Assembly: GCA_002307095.1 (NCBI GenBank)
Contig: DBTO01000255.1
Coordinates: forward strand, 1-16,463
Direction of reading: 5' to 3'
Source of the DNA: Sulfurospirillum sp. UBA1314
GTDB lineage: Bacteria; Campylobacterota; Campylobacteria; Campylobacterales; Sulfurospirillaceae
Length of the DNA stretch: 16,463 bases
The notes under the pieces were generated by a model. The model was not told the origin of the DNA and did no database searches. It saw nothing but the letters and a program-made list of their open reading frames with translations. The first letter of the stretch is position 1. Every line of letters starts with the position of its first letter. Shown here one piece after another: positions 6,860-14,573 of this stretch. The position numbers and the translations under genes are program-made.

Positions 6860-8121
6860 TGTTTCTCTTTCAAACATTTTTTAATGGCATCAATATGCGC
6901 TATAACCTCTTCTTCCATGGCATTATCCCCAAAATATTGGATGATATTGTAGGCTGCGGCACATTGCCCTTGTTTGAAAAGACCCCACGCTAAAGAATCA
7001 AGATAATAGGGAGAATTGGGCTCAATTTTGAGCGCTTCTTGTACCAGTGTAATGCCTTTTGGAATGTCAATATCATGGTCGATGAGCAGATACCCGTAGT
7101 AGTTAAGATAAACAGAATCTTTAAGCAAACTGGTCACTTCATCAAATTTACGCATAATCGATTGTAAGGTTTCCGCTGAGAGTTTACTTTTGTTAAGTTC
7201 ATACTCATAAATTGCCATTTTCCCCAAATAATCGAGGTTTTTACTCTCATTATAGAGCTTTTCAGCCAAAATGTATGCTTCACTAAATTTTTTCTGGGTT
7301 GCATAGATTTGAAGCAAAACATCTTGGTTGAAGCCTGTTTTTTCCAAAAAGGAGGTAGCACCTTTAACATCTTTAACGTACATCATCAACTCAACGATCT
7401 TTTTAGCAATTTCATCGCTTTGTTGTTCTTTGTAGAGTTTCTTATAAGTGGCAATCAAACCTTGAACATTGCGATCTCGTCCGTAAATTTCGACCAGTTT
7501 AAAACAAGCATGTTCGCCACACCCTTCCATACTCGCATACGTCTCAAGATAGGCAACGGCGTCGTCTTTACGATCTAAAAAGCGGTAGAGCAGTTCAACT
7601 ATATTGAGTAAAAGGTCTTCATTTTGATCTTGTTTATATGCACTTTCAAAATATTTGAGTGCCAAGTCATACTGTTTCATCTGCAAATAGAGATTGCCAG
7701 CGATGCTGAGATGTTGGACACTTTTGTCAAATTCAATCAGTTTAAGAATCTCTTTTTCAGCCTCTTCATAACGCTTCTCTTTGACCAATTGCCCCACTAA
7801 AAGACGATTAAAGTTTTTCTCTTCAGGGTATTTTTTAATCCCTTGCATAATGAGATCGCGTGCATCAGAATCACCCAAAATGAAAGCGAGTCCTGCATCT
7901 TCTGTGAGGTAAATTTTCTTCTGGCTTTGCTCATAAAGTGAATGATAAATTTTGCGCGCATTGACATAATCACCATTTTGCTGATAATCCAATGCTTGTA
8001 AAATAAGATTGTCCTCTTCTTCAAAAACTTTTTTGGTGCTTTCATTCGTAACGACAACCTCTTTGGTGGCACAACCAGCCAATAGAAACATAACTATGAT
8101 AAACGAATAATACCGGGACAT
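6856..8121 (-). CDS. TPR-repeat lipoprotein
   Basis: Unnamed lipoprotein, probably in the periplasm or at the outer membrane. The 421 residues start with a short type II signal, MSRYYSFIIVMFLLAGC, whose lipobox LLAGC would be lipidated at C17. The rest is helical with multiple degenerate tetratricopeptide repeats, for example QNGDYVNARKIYHSLYE, MKQYDLALKYFESAYK and the conserved C-terminal pair NYYGYLLIDHDID and SPYYLDSLAWGLFKQG. The last resembles TPR lipoproteins found widely in proteobacteria. The start overlaps the end of the upstream Cys-rich gene by 28 bases, with GAGG about 10 bases before the ATG. The next ATG (8091) would leave too short a signal peptide. It is probably a scaffold, with no recognised partner. 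Confidence 0.82.
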   Translation of the reverse strand: MSRYYSFIIVMFLLAGCATKEVVVTNESTKKVFEEEDNLILQALDYQQNGDYVNARKIYHSLYEQSQKKIYLTEDAGLAFILGDSDARDLIMQGIKKYPEEKNFNRLLVGQLVKEKRYEEAEKEILKLIEFDKSVQHLSIAGNLYLQMKQYDLALKYFESAYKQDQNEDLLLNIVELLYRFLDRKDDAVAYLETYASMEGCGEHACFKLVEIYGRDRNVQGLIATYKKLYKEQQSDEIAKKIVELMMYVKDVKGATSFLEKTGFNQDVLLQIYATQKKFSEAYILAEKLYNESKNLDYLGKMAIYEYELNKSKLSAETLQSIMRKFDEVTSLLKDSVYLNYYGYLLIDHDIDIPKGITLVQEALKIEPNSPYYLDSLAWGLFKQGQCAAAYNIIQYFGDNAMEEEVIAHIDAIKKCLKEKQ

Positions 8122-8465
8122 TCTGTAGCTACCTCATTTATATTTTCTTTAAAATATTCCCAAAAGGGGAATGTACGGCACTGCTGTGGGCGTACATCAT
8201 AGATACGACACATCTTTTTTTCCATGTCAAAAAAGACGCAACCATAGCCGCCTTCGTATGCGATCTCTTTGATCGTGAAACGATAGCGAATTTTTAGTAA
8301 ATAGTTATTGATAAATGCCTCTTTGGATAAAGAAAGTTTAAGTGCTATAGCACTTATCTCTTCGTGGGTCACCCAAATGTATCCACTCTCACCAATACAA
8401 CACTTTCCAGAACAACTTTGGCACGCGTTTGGATCGAAGGCATACGGATAGCCTTCGCATTTCAT
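8094..8465 (-). CDS. YkgJ-family cysteine-rich (zinc/iron-chelating) protein
   Basis: Small protein of the UPF0153/YkgJ family, thought to bind a metal through clustered cysteines; no reaction is established. The 123 residues hold nine cysteines, including the diagnostic ACQSCSGKCC cluster, GCVFF, MCRIYDVRPQQCRTFPFW and a final ECPGI. I chose the ATG at 8465, which makes a TAATG junction with the methyltransferase stop and has GGAGAG 5-6 bases upstream. A longer reading from 8477 would lie mostly within the upstream gene and lacks a better ribosome site. It sits between the methyltransferase and the TPR lipoprotein. Confidence 0.85.
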   Translation of the reverse strand: MKCEGYPYAFDPNACQSCSGKCCIGESGYIWVTHEEISAIALKLSLSKEAFINNYLLKIRYRFTIKEIAYEGGYGCVFFDMEKKMCRIYDVRPQQCRTFPFWEYFKENINEVATECPGIIRLS

Positions 8466-9163
8466 TAAGCTCTCCATTCAAGACTCTTCGTAGCAGATCG
8501 CTCAAAAATAGCATGAACACGTTCATTGATGCACTCACCTGTGTACATAAACAGTGGTGGATGAATTTTACAGAGTGATTTTGAATTTTTACGCGCACGA
8601 ACCAACACCAACGATGCCTCTTTTTCTTCTTTCGGATAGACAAAACAGAGGTCTTCGACATTGAGTCCATTTCCAAGTAACGATGCCATGAGGTGGTCTA
8701 ACTGTTTCGCATCATAGCAGAAACAAAAATATCCCCGATTAGAGAGTGTTTTACTCACTTTTTTGGCAAATGACTCAAACGGCAGTGCACTGCTGTGACG
8801 GCTTAAAAAAAGAGCCTCATCTTCATTTTTAACACCTCCTTTGTGGTAAAAAGGAGGATTAGAGACAATCATGTCCCATTTATGCTCAAATGTTGCTTCT
8901 AAAAAATCTTTACATGTAATGTTTTCTAGGACTAAAAGATTGGCTTCTGCATTGGCTTTTGCGATCTCACAACTCAGAAATTGAATATCCAAAAGGCTTA
9001 CATGTAAGCGAGGGAAATCGCGTTTGAGCAAGAGTCCTAAAATTCCACAGCCACAGCCCACGTCCAAGAGTTCCCCCTTTGGCGCAAATGAGCTAATAAA
9101 ATCGTACAGTAAAAGGGTGTCGCTGTTGTAACGATACCCACGTTTGGGTTGAAAAAGATTCAT
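8465..9163 (-). CDS. TrmN6-like N6-adenine tRNA methyltransferase
   Basis: Class I SAM-dependent methyltransferase resembling TrmN6 (YfiC), which methylates A37 of tRNA-Val in E. coli. The 232 residues show the start FQPKRGYRYNSDTLLL, motif I LLDVGCGCGILGLLL (32-46), the motif II acidic residue in LLDI (D59) and the catalytic NPPF tetrad at 102-105, typical of amino-group methylation of adenine. The exact tRNA target is inferred from family resemblance only. It begins three bases after the stop of the coiled-coil gene, with only a distant AAGG as ribosome site. Two palindromes lie 88 bases apart inside it; the one at 8910-8919 is the only copy read as Thr-Cys instead of Leu-His-Val. Confidence 0.85.
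   Translation of the reverse strand: MNLFQPKRGYRYNSDTLLLYDFISSFAPKGELLDVGCGCGILGLLLKRDFPRLHVSLLDIQFLSCEIAKANAEANLLVLENITCKDFLEATFEHKWDMIVSNPPFYHKGGVKNEDEALFLSRHSSALPFESFAKKVSKTLSNRGYFCFCYDAKQLDHLMASLLGNGLNVEDLCFVYPKEEKEASLVLVRARKNSKSLCKIHPPLFMYTGECINERVHAIFERSATKSLEWRA
8910..8919. repeat. TTACATGTAA palindrome, copy 6
   Basis: Perfect decamer inside the TrmN6-like gene; the only copy in the other permitted phase, read as Ile-Thr-Cys-Lys. Confidence 0.9.
8998..9007. repeat. TTACATGTAA palindrome, copy 7
   Basis: Perfect decamer, extended as CTTACATGTAAG, inside the TrmN6-like gene, 88 bases from copy 6; read as Leu-His-Val. Confidence 0.9.
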
Positions 9164-9166
9164 GAT

Positions 9167-12100
9167 TTAGTGATATACCCTTATTTGGAAGCCGCGTGCT
9201 TTATCTTGTTCGATATTGGAGAGCGCGTAACTGATCTTCGCCCCCTCACCCACATAAGATTCGACCAGGTCACCACCCGCTTTGGCTCTGGCTTTTCCAA
9301 GTCCAATATTAGCAAGTCCGCTGATACGATCAATCTCGGTATCTTCAACACCTACTTTTTTACTTTTGATCAGTTTAAGGGATGCAAAACCACCATTGTC
9401 CACAATTGGAGCGACCTCAAAGAAATAGCTACTGTCGTATTTGGCAAGAACGGTTTGCACCTCTTTTTTACACGCTTCAGAAATGGCATTCACACCCGTT
9501 CCCATGTCTGTACAGGTTACTTTGTCGATCATCGTTAATTTTTGACCTTTTGGCGCTGGTGTCGTTGCTTTAACAGCAGCGACTTTAGGCGCGGCTGTCT
9601 CTAAAAGCTTGATTTTTTCATTGAGTGTTTTAATCGTTTGCTCATTGGATGCCATGCGTTTGTTCAACTCTTCTTGGCTTTGAGCAAGCGCACTCTCTTT
9701 GGCTTTGAGCTCTTTTTCAAGGGCTATGATTTTAAGGGCTTCCTCTTTTTTGCCAGAACCTAATTGGCTCTCTTTGGCTTTGAGTTCTGCTTGTAAGGCT
9801 TTGGTCGCCTCTAAATTTTGAAGCTCTTTTTGTTTAAATTCTTCTTTGAGTTTGGCTAAATTCTCTTCCAACGAGGCTTTCAGTGCTTCTGTTTTTTTAT
9901 AATTTTCTTTGTTCGCAACAATCGTCGCCTCTTTGGCTTTAAGCTCTTTTTCTAAAGCGTTACTTTTAAGGGTATCTTCTTTGCTAAACGCTGTTATCTG
10001 ACTCTCTTTAGCTTTAAGGTCACTTTGAAGCGCTTTGATTTCAGCGAGGTGTTGGAGCTCTTTTTGTTTAAGTTCCTCTTTAAATTTTGTGAGGTTCTCT
10101 TCGGTTGAAGCTTTGAGCGTTTCTATCTTTTTCGTACCCTCTTTATTGGCAACGATCGTCGCCTCTTTGATTTTTAGCTCTTTGTCTTTCTCTTTGATAA
10201 TGTCCAAATACTCAATCTCTTTACGGTGAAGTTCATCTTTAAGTCCCACCATTTTGGCATCGTCATTGAGACGATTTTTCTCAAAGGTTACAATTTTTGC
10301 TTTGAGCTCTTCAACGTTTTTATTGGTCGCTTTGGTGGCGTTCTCTTCCGCATCTTTAAGTCTGACTTGCAATGTCTGAAGAGATCCTTCATGGCGCGCA
10401 TTTTCCGTTTTAACTTTTTGGAGCTCGATAGCTTTGGATTTAATCTCTTTTTCTAACGCAGCAAGTTTAAGCGTCTCGTCTTTCTTACTATTGGCAATAA
10501 TTATCTCTTTTTCTTTGATATCCGCTTGTAGCAGTTGAATTTTAGCCAGTTCTTCACTCTGGGTTGCTTTAGCACTCGCTTTGAGCTCATCTAGCGCATT
10601 GCGAAGCTCTTTGAGCCTGTTTTCATCCCCTTCTCTACCTTTTTGCGTCTCGGTTCTAAAGGTAACAATTTGCGTTTTTAAGCTTTGAATCTCTTTCTCT
10701 TTTTCATCATTTTTGGCTTTGAGCTCGTTATTAGAGGTTGCAAGTTCGTTGATGTGAAACTGTATTCGCTCACTGTTTTCTGTGTTAGAGGCTTTGTACT
10801 CATTCATCTGTTTATCCAACTTTTCGATGAGTTCTTTTTTGGAAGCGTCAAAATTGGCAATTTTTTCATTAAAAACTTTGTAATTTTTATTGTGAATTTT
10901 ATCGTTCTCATCAACACGTTTTTTTACTTCCATCTCAAAATTAGCTTTGTCACTGTTTAAAAGTGCAATTTTATCGTTGAGCTCTTTGATGGCATTCTCT
11001 TTTTTAGCGATCTCTTCTTTGAGCTTTAAAATGGAAACATTGAGGTTTTTTTCACTGTTTTGGGCATTTTCTTCGAGTGTTTTATTGGCTGCACTCAGCT
11101 CTTTATTAAGTTTTTTCTCATCCTCAAGATACGTTCTGAATTTATTAAAGTCTTTTTCATTCTCTAACATCAACGCATCAATGTGTTTTTTAGCACTCGC
11201 TAGGTCGGTAGTGAGATTTTGAATATTCTCTTCTTGACGTGCAATTTTTTTGATATGCTCTTCATCTTGTGAAACCATATCTTGACGATTTTGAGCAATC
11301 AATTTTTCCGTGTCAACTTTAAGCTGTCCAATCGTTTTTGTGTACTGTGCGATCTCTTCTTTGTGTTTTTGCTCATTGACCATAAGCGTTTGGGTCTGCT
11401 TGCTCATGATCTCATTTTTCTCTTTAGCCGCTAAAACAATCTCTTCTTTAAGTTTATTGATCTCTTCTTGTTTACGCGTAAAAGCACTTTTAGCCGTTTC
11501 ATTGTTGGTATTAATCTGCTCATTTAAAAGCGCGATTTGATCATTCAGCAGTTTGATCTTATCTTTATAATCCACCAGCTTGGAACGCTCTTCTTCCCTT
11601 GCTTTATTGATGGCTACTTGTTTTTTCTCTTCTTCGTCAATCGCTTTGGCTTTAAGCTCTTCAATCTGTCCGTTTAAACCATTGACTTCGATGTTTGCTT
11701 TTTGAGAAATCAGCACATTCTCTTTTTGGAGCTCATTAATTTTCATCGTGAGATCGCTGATATTGCGGTAATGTTGCTGCTCTGCTTCGTTAAGACGTTC
11801 GGTATTTTTATTGGTCAATTGGTTACGCTGCTCTTCAAGTTCACTCTCTTGCTCTTCAAGTTTTTTAGAAAGCTCACTTTTCTCATTTGACATTAAAAGA
11901 TTGTCATGTTGTACAAAAAGAAGGGTCTTTTGCAGTTTATTGATCATGCGTTTAAAATCTTGCTTGGTCAGTTCTGACTCAATGATAGGTTTGCCTTGAT
12001 CATCATAGTACGTATCTTCAAATAACGTACCATCTTTGCTCTGTTCCAGTATGGCTTCTTTGTCAATGTACTGTTTTTGCATATCGATGGGCAGATCACT

Positions 12101-12250
12101 AAACTTGACATCATTTTTAGGGATGAATTTTTCGGTAAGGTCATCGTAAGAAATGCCACCAAAATTACCGTATTGGTAGGCGGTAAAGCCCCCAATTCCG
12201 ATAACAAGCCCGAATGCAATATTTAACAGATGAGAAGAAGATAGAGCCAT
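9167..12250 (-). CDS. Membrane-anchored giant coiled-coil protein with OmpA-like C-terminus
   Basis: I do not recognise a named family. The 1027 residues comprise an N-terminal membrane helix (about 8-28, LLNIAFGLVIGIGGFTAY), a short linker, and an almost continuous Lys/Glu-rich coiled coil (about 95-890). The C-terminal region of about 115 residues (913-1027) resembles a degenerate OmpA/peptidoglycan-binding domain. There, VDNGGF with D951 aligns with the TDxxG motif, LGKARAKA with R988 with the LSxxRA motif, and FQIRVY with the last strand. C913 and C927 are the only cysteines. Two tandem 78-residue units occupy 9713-10180. It is not an SMC protein: there are no Walker motifs. GAAGG precedes the ATG, and the upstream flavoprotein stops 15 bases before it. 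A periplasmic tether to peptidoglycan is an inference. Confidence 0.8.
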   Translation of the reverse strand: MALSSSHLLNIAFGLVIGIGGFTAYQYGNFGGISYDDLTEKFIPKNDVKFSDLPIDMQKQYIDKEAILEQSKDGTLFEDTYYDDQGKPIIESELTKQDFKRMINKLQKTLLFVQHDNLLMSNEKSELSKKLEEQESELEEQRNQLTNKNTERLNEAEQQHYRNISDLTMKINELQKENVLISQKANIEVNGLNGQIEELKAKAIDEEEKKQVAINKAREEERSKLVDYKDKIKLLNDQIALLNEQINTNNETAKSAFTRKQEEINKLKEEIVLAAKEKNEIMSKQTQTLMVNEQKHKEEIAQYTKTIGQLKVDTEKLIAQNRQDMVSQDEEHIKKIARQEENIQNLTTDLASAKKHIDALMLENEKDFNKFRTYLEDEKKLNKELSAANKTLEENAQNSEKNLNVSILKLKEEIAKKENAIKELNDKIALLNSDKANFEMEVKKRVDENDKIHNKNYKVFNEKIANFDASKKELIEKLDKQMNEYKASNTENSERIQFHINELATSNNELKAKNDEKEKEIQSLKTQIVTFRTETQKGREGDENRLKELRNALDELKASAKATQSEELAKIQLLQADIKEKEIIIANSKKDETLKLAALEKEIKSKAIELQKVKTENARHEGSLQTLQVRLKDAEENATKATNKNVEELKAKIVTFEKNRLNDDAKMVGLKDELHRKEIEYLDIIKEKDKELKIKEATIVANKEGTKKIETLKASTEENLTKFKEELKQKELQHLAEIKALQSDLKAKESQITAFSKEDTLKSNALEKELKAKEATIVANKENYKKTEALKASLEENLAKLKEEFKQKELQNLEATKALQAELKAKESQLGSGKKEEALKIIALEKELKAKESALAQSQEELNKRMASNEQTIKTLNEKIKLLETAAPKVAAVKATTPAPKGQKLTMIDKVTCTDMGTGVNAISEACKKEVQTVLAKYDSSYFFEVAPIVDNGGFASLKLIKSKKVGVEDTEIDRISGLANIGLGKARAKAGGDLVESYVGEGAKISYALSNIEQDKARGFQIRVYH
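9713..10180 (-). repeat. Two tandem 234-bp units in the coiled-coil gene
   Basis: Unit A (10180-9947) and unit B (9946-9713) each encode 78 residues beginning ELK(I/A)KEATIVANKE and ending ALEK, and they match at most positions in both DNA and protein. A third partial unit (ELKAKES) starts at 9712 and then diverges. More divergent relatives occur upstream, around 10400-10500 (KDETLKLAALEKEIKSK). The pattern indicates growth by internal duplication. Confidence 0.85.
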
Positions 12251-12265
12251 TCGTTCGTGCCTTCG

Positions 12266-13219
12266 TTATTTTGATTTCAAGATATGTGACACGATAGAAT
12301 ACGCGTGATTAAGCGCAATAGCAATGCTTCCACCACTTTTAACGGCAATATCGCCCGCTAAGTAAAGCCCTTTGCTTTTGGTTTCAAAATTTTCATCAAA
12401 TTCAGGTTTATTATCTGCATCAAAGGTAATACCACATTTTTTAAGAAAATCAACCGGTGTCGTTCCGCCAATAGCATAAATGACACGATCGTAAATCGTA
12501 TAGTACCCATCACTAAAATTGACTTTGACCAGACCGTTTTCATTCTCAATGGAGACAATATCCATTCCAAGGCGCAAACGAAGTTTCTCTTGTCCATTGT
12601 ACTCTTGAATCAACTCAAGGTTGATCTCATTGAGGCGACTAAAGGTATCGCGACGGTAATTCAGGGTGACATTGTTGGTTTTGGAAAGTTCAATGGCGTA
12701 TTCTATCGCAGAATTTCCGCCACCGACGATGAGTAATTTTTCATTTTGAGAACATTTGTCGAGGTTAAAGTTGATGCGCTCTTTGAGTGAAAGTGGCAGT
12801 GTGTAGTCAGGTTTGTTGGGTTTGCCCATCGTTCCGATAGCGATAATGACATGTTTCGCGCGGTACCCTGCTTTGGTTGTTACGATGCGAAATTCACCAT
12901 CTTCTTTGACGATGCTCTCCACTTCAGCGTTAAAAGCGGAGTCAATTTCACCTTTATCCAAAAGAGAATCAAAATAGTTTAATGTACTCTCTTTTGTGCC
13001 ATCACGAAAGTCGATAGAACCTTGAAGTTCAATCTCTTGCCCTTTATAATTTTTATCAACACGTTTATTGTCTTTGTAAAATTTACGGATCGTTTGTGAG
13101 TGGTTGTCGCCTTTTTCGATCATCATAATATGCTTTAATCCAAGCACTTTTGCTTCAACCGCTGCACCAATACCTCCAGGACCTCCACCGATAATGACTA
13201 AATCGTAAATTTGCTGCAT
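12266..13219 (-). CDS. FAD/NAD(P)-dependent oxidoreductase, TrxR-like but lacking the CxxC pair
   Basis: Two-dinucleotide-fold flavoprotein of 317 residues in the thioredoxin reductase superfamily. The FAD motif GGGPGG is at 11-16, the NAD(P) motif VGGGNSAIEYA at 165-175 and the C-terminal FAD motif LYLAGD at 285-290. The CxxC redox pair of true thioredoxin reductases is absent; the only cysteines are C156 and C262, so it resembles YpdA-type or ferredoxin-NADP reductase-type members. The physiological acceptor is unknown. It is the first gene of the minus-strand unit, with AAGGAAGGG 8 bases before the ATG and a TATAAT box upstream. It is divergent from proA; I recall the same pairing in Campylobacter jejuni, without being able to check it here. 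Confidence 0.88.
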   Translation of the reverse strand: MQQIYDLVIIGGGPGGIGAAVEAKVLGLKHIMMIEKGDNHSQTIRKFYKDNKRVDKNYKGQEIELQGSIDFRDGTKESTLNYFDSLLDKGEIDSAFNAEVESIVKEDGEFRIVTTKAGYRAKHVIIAIGTMGKPNKPDYTLPLSLKERINFNLDKCSQNEKLLIVGGGNSAIEYAIELSKTNNVTLNYRRDTFSRLNEINLELIQEYNGQEKLRLRLGMDIVSIENENGLVKVNFSDGYYTIYDRVIYAIGGTTPVDFLKKCGITFDADNKPEFDENFETKSKGLYLAGDIAVKSGGSIAIALNHAYSIVSHILKSK

Positions 13220-13256
13220 TGTGTATCCCTTCCTTAATTATCTTCTAATGGTAACT

Positions 13257-13262
13257 ATTATA
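13257..13262 (-). promoter_or_regulatory. -10 box for the flavoprotein-to-mnmH unit
   Basis: A perfect TATAAT on the minus strand, preceded by GGGG, lies 38 bases upstream of the flavoprotein ATG. No convincing -35 hexamer is seen 17 bases further upstream, which is usual for sigma-70 promoters of this phylum. As all downstream junctions are tight or overlapping, this may drive all eight genes to mnmH. Confidence 0.65.
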
Positions 13263-13276
13263 CCCCGATCATACTT

Positions 13277-13306
13277 ATGACATATTAAATACAAACGTGG
13301 TAAAAT
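13277..13306 (+). promoter_or_regulatory. Predicted proA promoter
   Basis: ATGACA (13277-13282) and TAAAAT (13301-13306) match the -35 and -10 consensus at five of six positions each, with an 18-base spacer. The transcript would start near 13313, giving a leader of about 25 bases with AAGGTAAG before the GTG start. The -35 lies only 15 bases beyond the opposing TATAAT, so the two divergent polymerases would compete. Confidence 0.55.
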
Positions 13307-13337
13307 CCGCATTAAATACTATTTCAAGGTAAGAAAC

Positions 13338-14573
13338 GTGCAACTTTTTTTAGAACACGCCAAATCCGCTAGTCGTATCATTGCGACACTCGATCCTAAA
13401 ACAAAAATTGATGTGTTAATGCAGATGGCAGATGCGTTGGAAGCACACAGCAAGATCATCATCACAGAAAACCAAAAAGATTTAGATGAGGCAAAGAAAA
13501 ACAACCTCAGTTCAGCGCTCGTGGATCGCCTTTTGCTCAATCCAAAACGCATTACGGAGATGGCAAACGCCATTCGTGAAATCGCCGCCCTTAAAGAGCC
13601 TGTGGGGCGTATTTTAGAAGGTTGGGTTGTGCCAAGTGGTCTTCGCATTGAAAAAGTGAGCATTCCAATTGGTGTGATTGCGATCATTTATGAGAGCCGT
13701 CCGAATGTCACGAGTGATACTGCTGCACTTTGCTTTAAAAGTGGCAATGCGTGCGTGCTCAAAGGCGGAAAAGAGGCGTTTTACAGCAATGCTATCATCG
13801 CGTCATTACTGCAAGAGGTGCTTGAAAAATTCAACCTTCCAACAGAGATCATCTCACTTTTGCCAGATTACAGCCGTGAGGGCGTTGCAAAGCTCATCAA
13901 AATGGACAAATACGTTGATCTCATCATCCCTCGTGGTGGTGAAGCGCTGATTCGTTATGTGAGCGAAAATGCCACCGTTCCTGTGGTCAAACATGACAAA
14001 GGTGTCTGCCATACATTTGTCGATAAAGAGGTAAATTTAGACCAAGCGATCGAAATTGTTTTAAACGCCAAATGCCAACGTCCCAGTGCGTGCAATTCGC
14101 TGGAGACACTTTTGGTGCATGAAGCCATCGCGGAGACTTTTTTACCACGCATGAAAGAAGCGCTTGATGCAACAGGTGCGCAGATTAAAGGGTGTGCGAA
14201 GAGTCAAAATCTTTTACATGTAAAGCGTGCCACCGATGAGGATTATCATACCGAACACCTCAGTAATGCCCTCAATATCAAGATCGTGGAGAGTATTGAT
14301 GAAGCGATTGCACATATCGCACAGTTTGGCTCTTCACACTCTGAGGCGATTTTGAGTGAGAACTATACAACGGCGGAGCGCTTTTTAAACGAAGTGGACG
14401 CCGCATGTGTCTATATCAACGCTTCAACGCGTTTCACCGATGGTGGCGAATTTGGTTTTGGCGCGGAAGTGGGCATCAGCACCAACAAACTTCACGCACG
14501 AGGTCCCATGGGTATTAATGATCTCACGACCTACAAATTTAAAGTCTACGGCAAAGGGCAGATTCGCGCATGA
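13338..14573 (+). CDS. proA: Gamma-glutamyl phosphate reductase
   Basis: ProA reduces gamma-glutamyl phosphate to glutamate semialdehyde with NADPH, the second step of proline synthesis. At 411 residues it is normal in length. Visible features are IGVIAIIYESRPNVTSD (111-127), KSGNACVLKGGKEA (134-147), IPRGGEALI (197-205) and the catalytic loop QRPSACNSLETLL, whose C252 is the thioester nucleophile. The C-terminal STRFTDGGEFGFGAEVGIST is also typical. The start is GTG at 13338 with AAGG about 9 bases upstream; no ATG gives a complete N-terminus. proB is not adjacent. The stop forms an ATGA junction with the small ABC ATPase. A palindrome copy lies at 14214-14223. Confidence 0.96.
   Translation: MQLFLEHAKSASRIIATLDPKTKIDVLMQMADALEAHSKIIITENQKDLDEAKKNNLSSALVDRLLLNPKRITEMANAIREIAALKEPVGRILEGWVVPSGLRIEKVSIPIGVIAIIYESRPNVTSDTAALCFKSGNACVLKGGKEAFYSNAIIASLLQEVLEKFNLPTEIISLLPDYSREGVAKLIKMDKYVDLIIPRGGEALIRYVSENATVPVVKHDKGVCHTFVDKEVNLDQAIEIVLNAKCQRPSACNSLETLLVHEAIAETFLPRMKEALDATGAQIKGCAKSQNLLHVKRATDEDYHTEHLSNALNIKIVESIDEAIAHIAQFGSSHSEAILSENYTTAERFLNEVDAACVYINASTRFTDGGEFGFGAEVGISTNKLHARGPMGINDLTTYKFKVYGKGQIRA
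14214..14223. repeat. TTACATGTAA palindrome, copy 8
   Basis: Perfect 12-mer TTTACATGTAAA (14213-14224), with CTTTTACATGTAAAGC flanks, inside proA; read as Leu-His-Val-Lys. It follows a gap of over 5 kb without a copy. Confidence 0.9.

Noticed and set aside
9382..12219. Several open frames of 60-129 codons antisense to or out of phase with the coiled-coil gene
   Set aside because: They are Ser/Leu/Phe-rich mirror images of a Lys/Glu-rich coil, lack ribosome sites and resemble no protein.
9167..12250. Annotation as SMC or another chromosome-partition ATPase
   Set aside because: No Walker A, signature or Walker B motifs and no hinge; there is an N-terminal membrane helix instead. Only the coiled coil is shared.
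12849..12857. GACATGTTT inside the flavoprotein gene
   Set aside because: Shares only the ACATGT core; flanks do not match.
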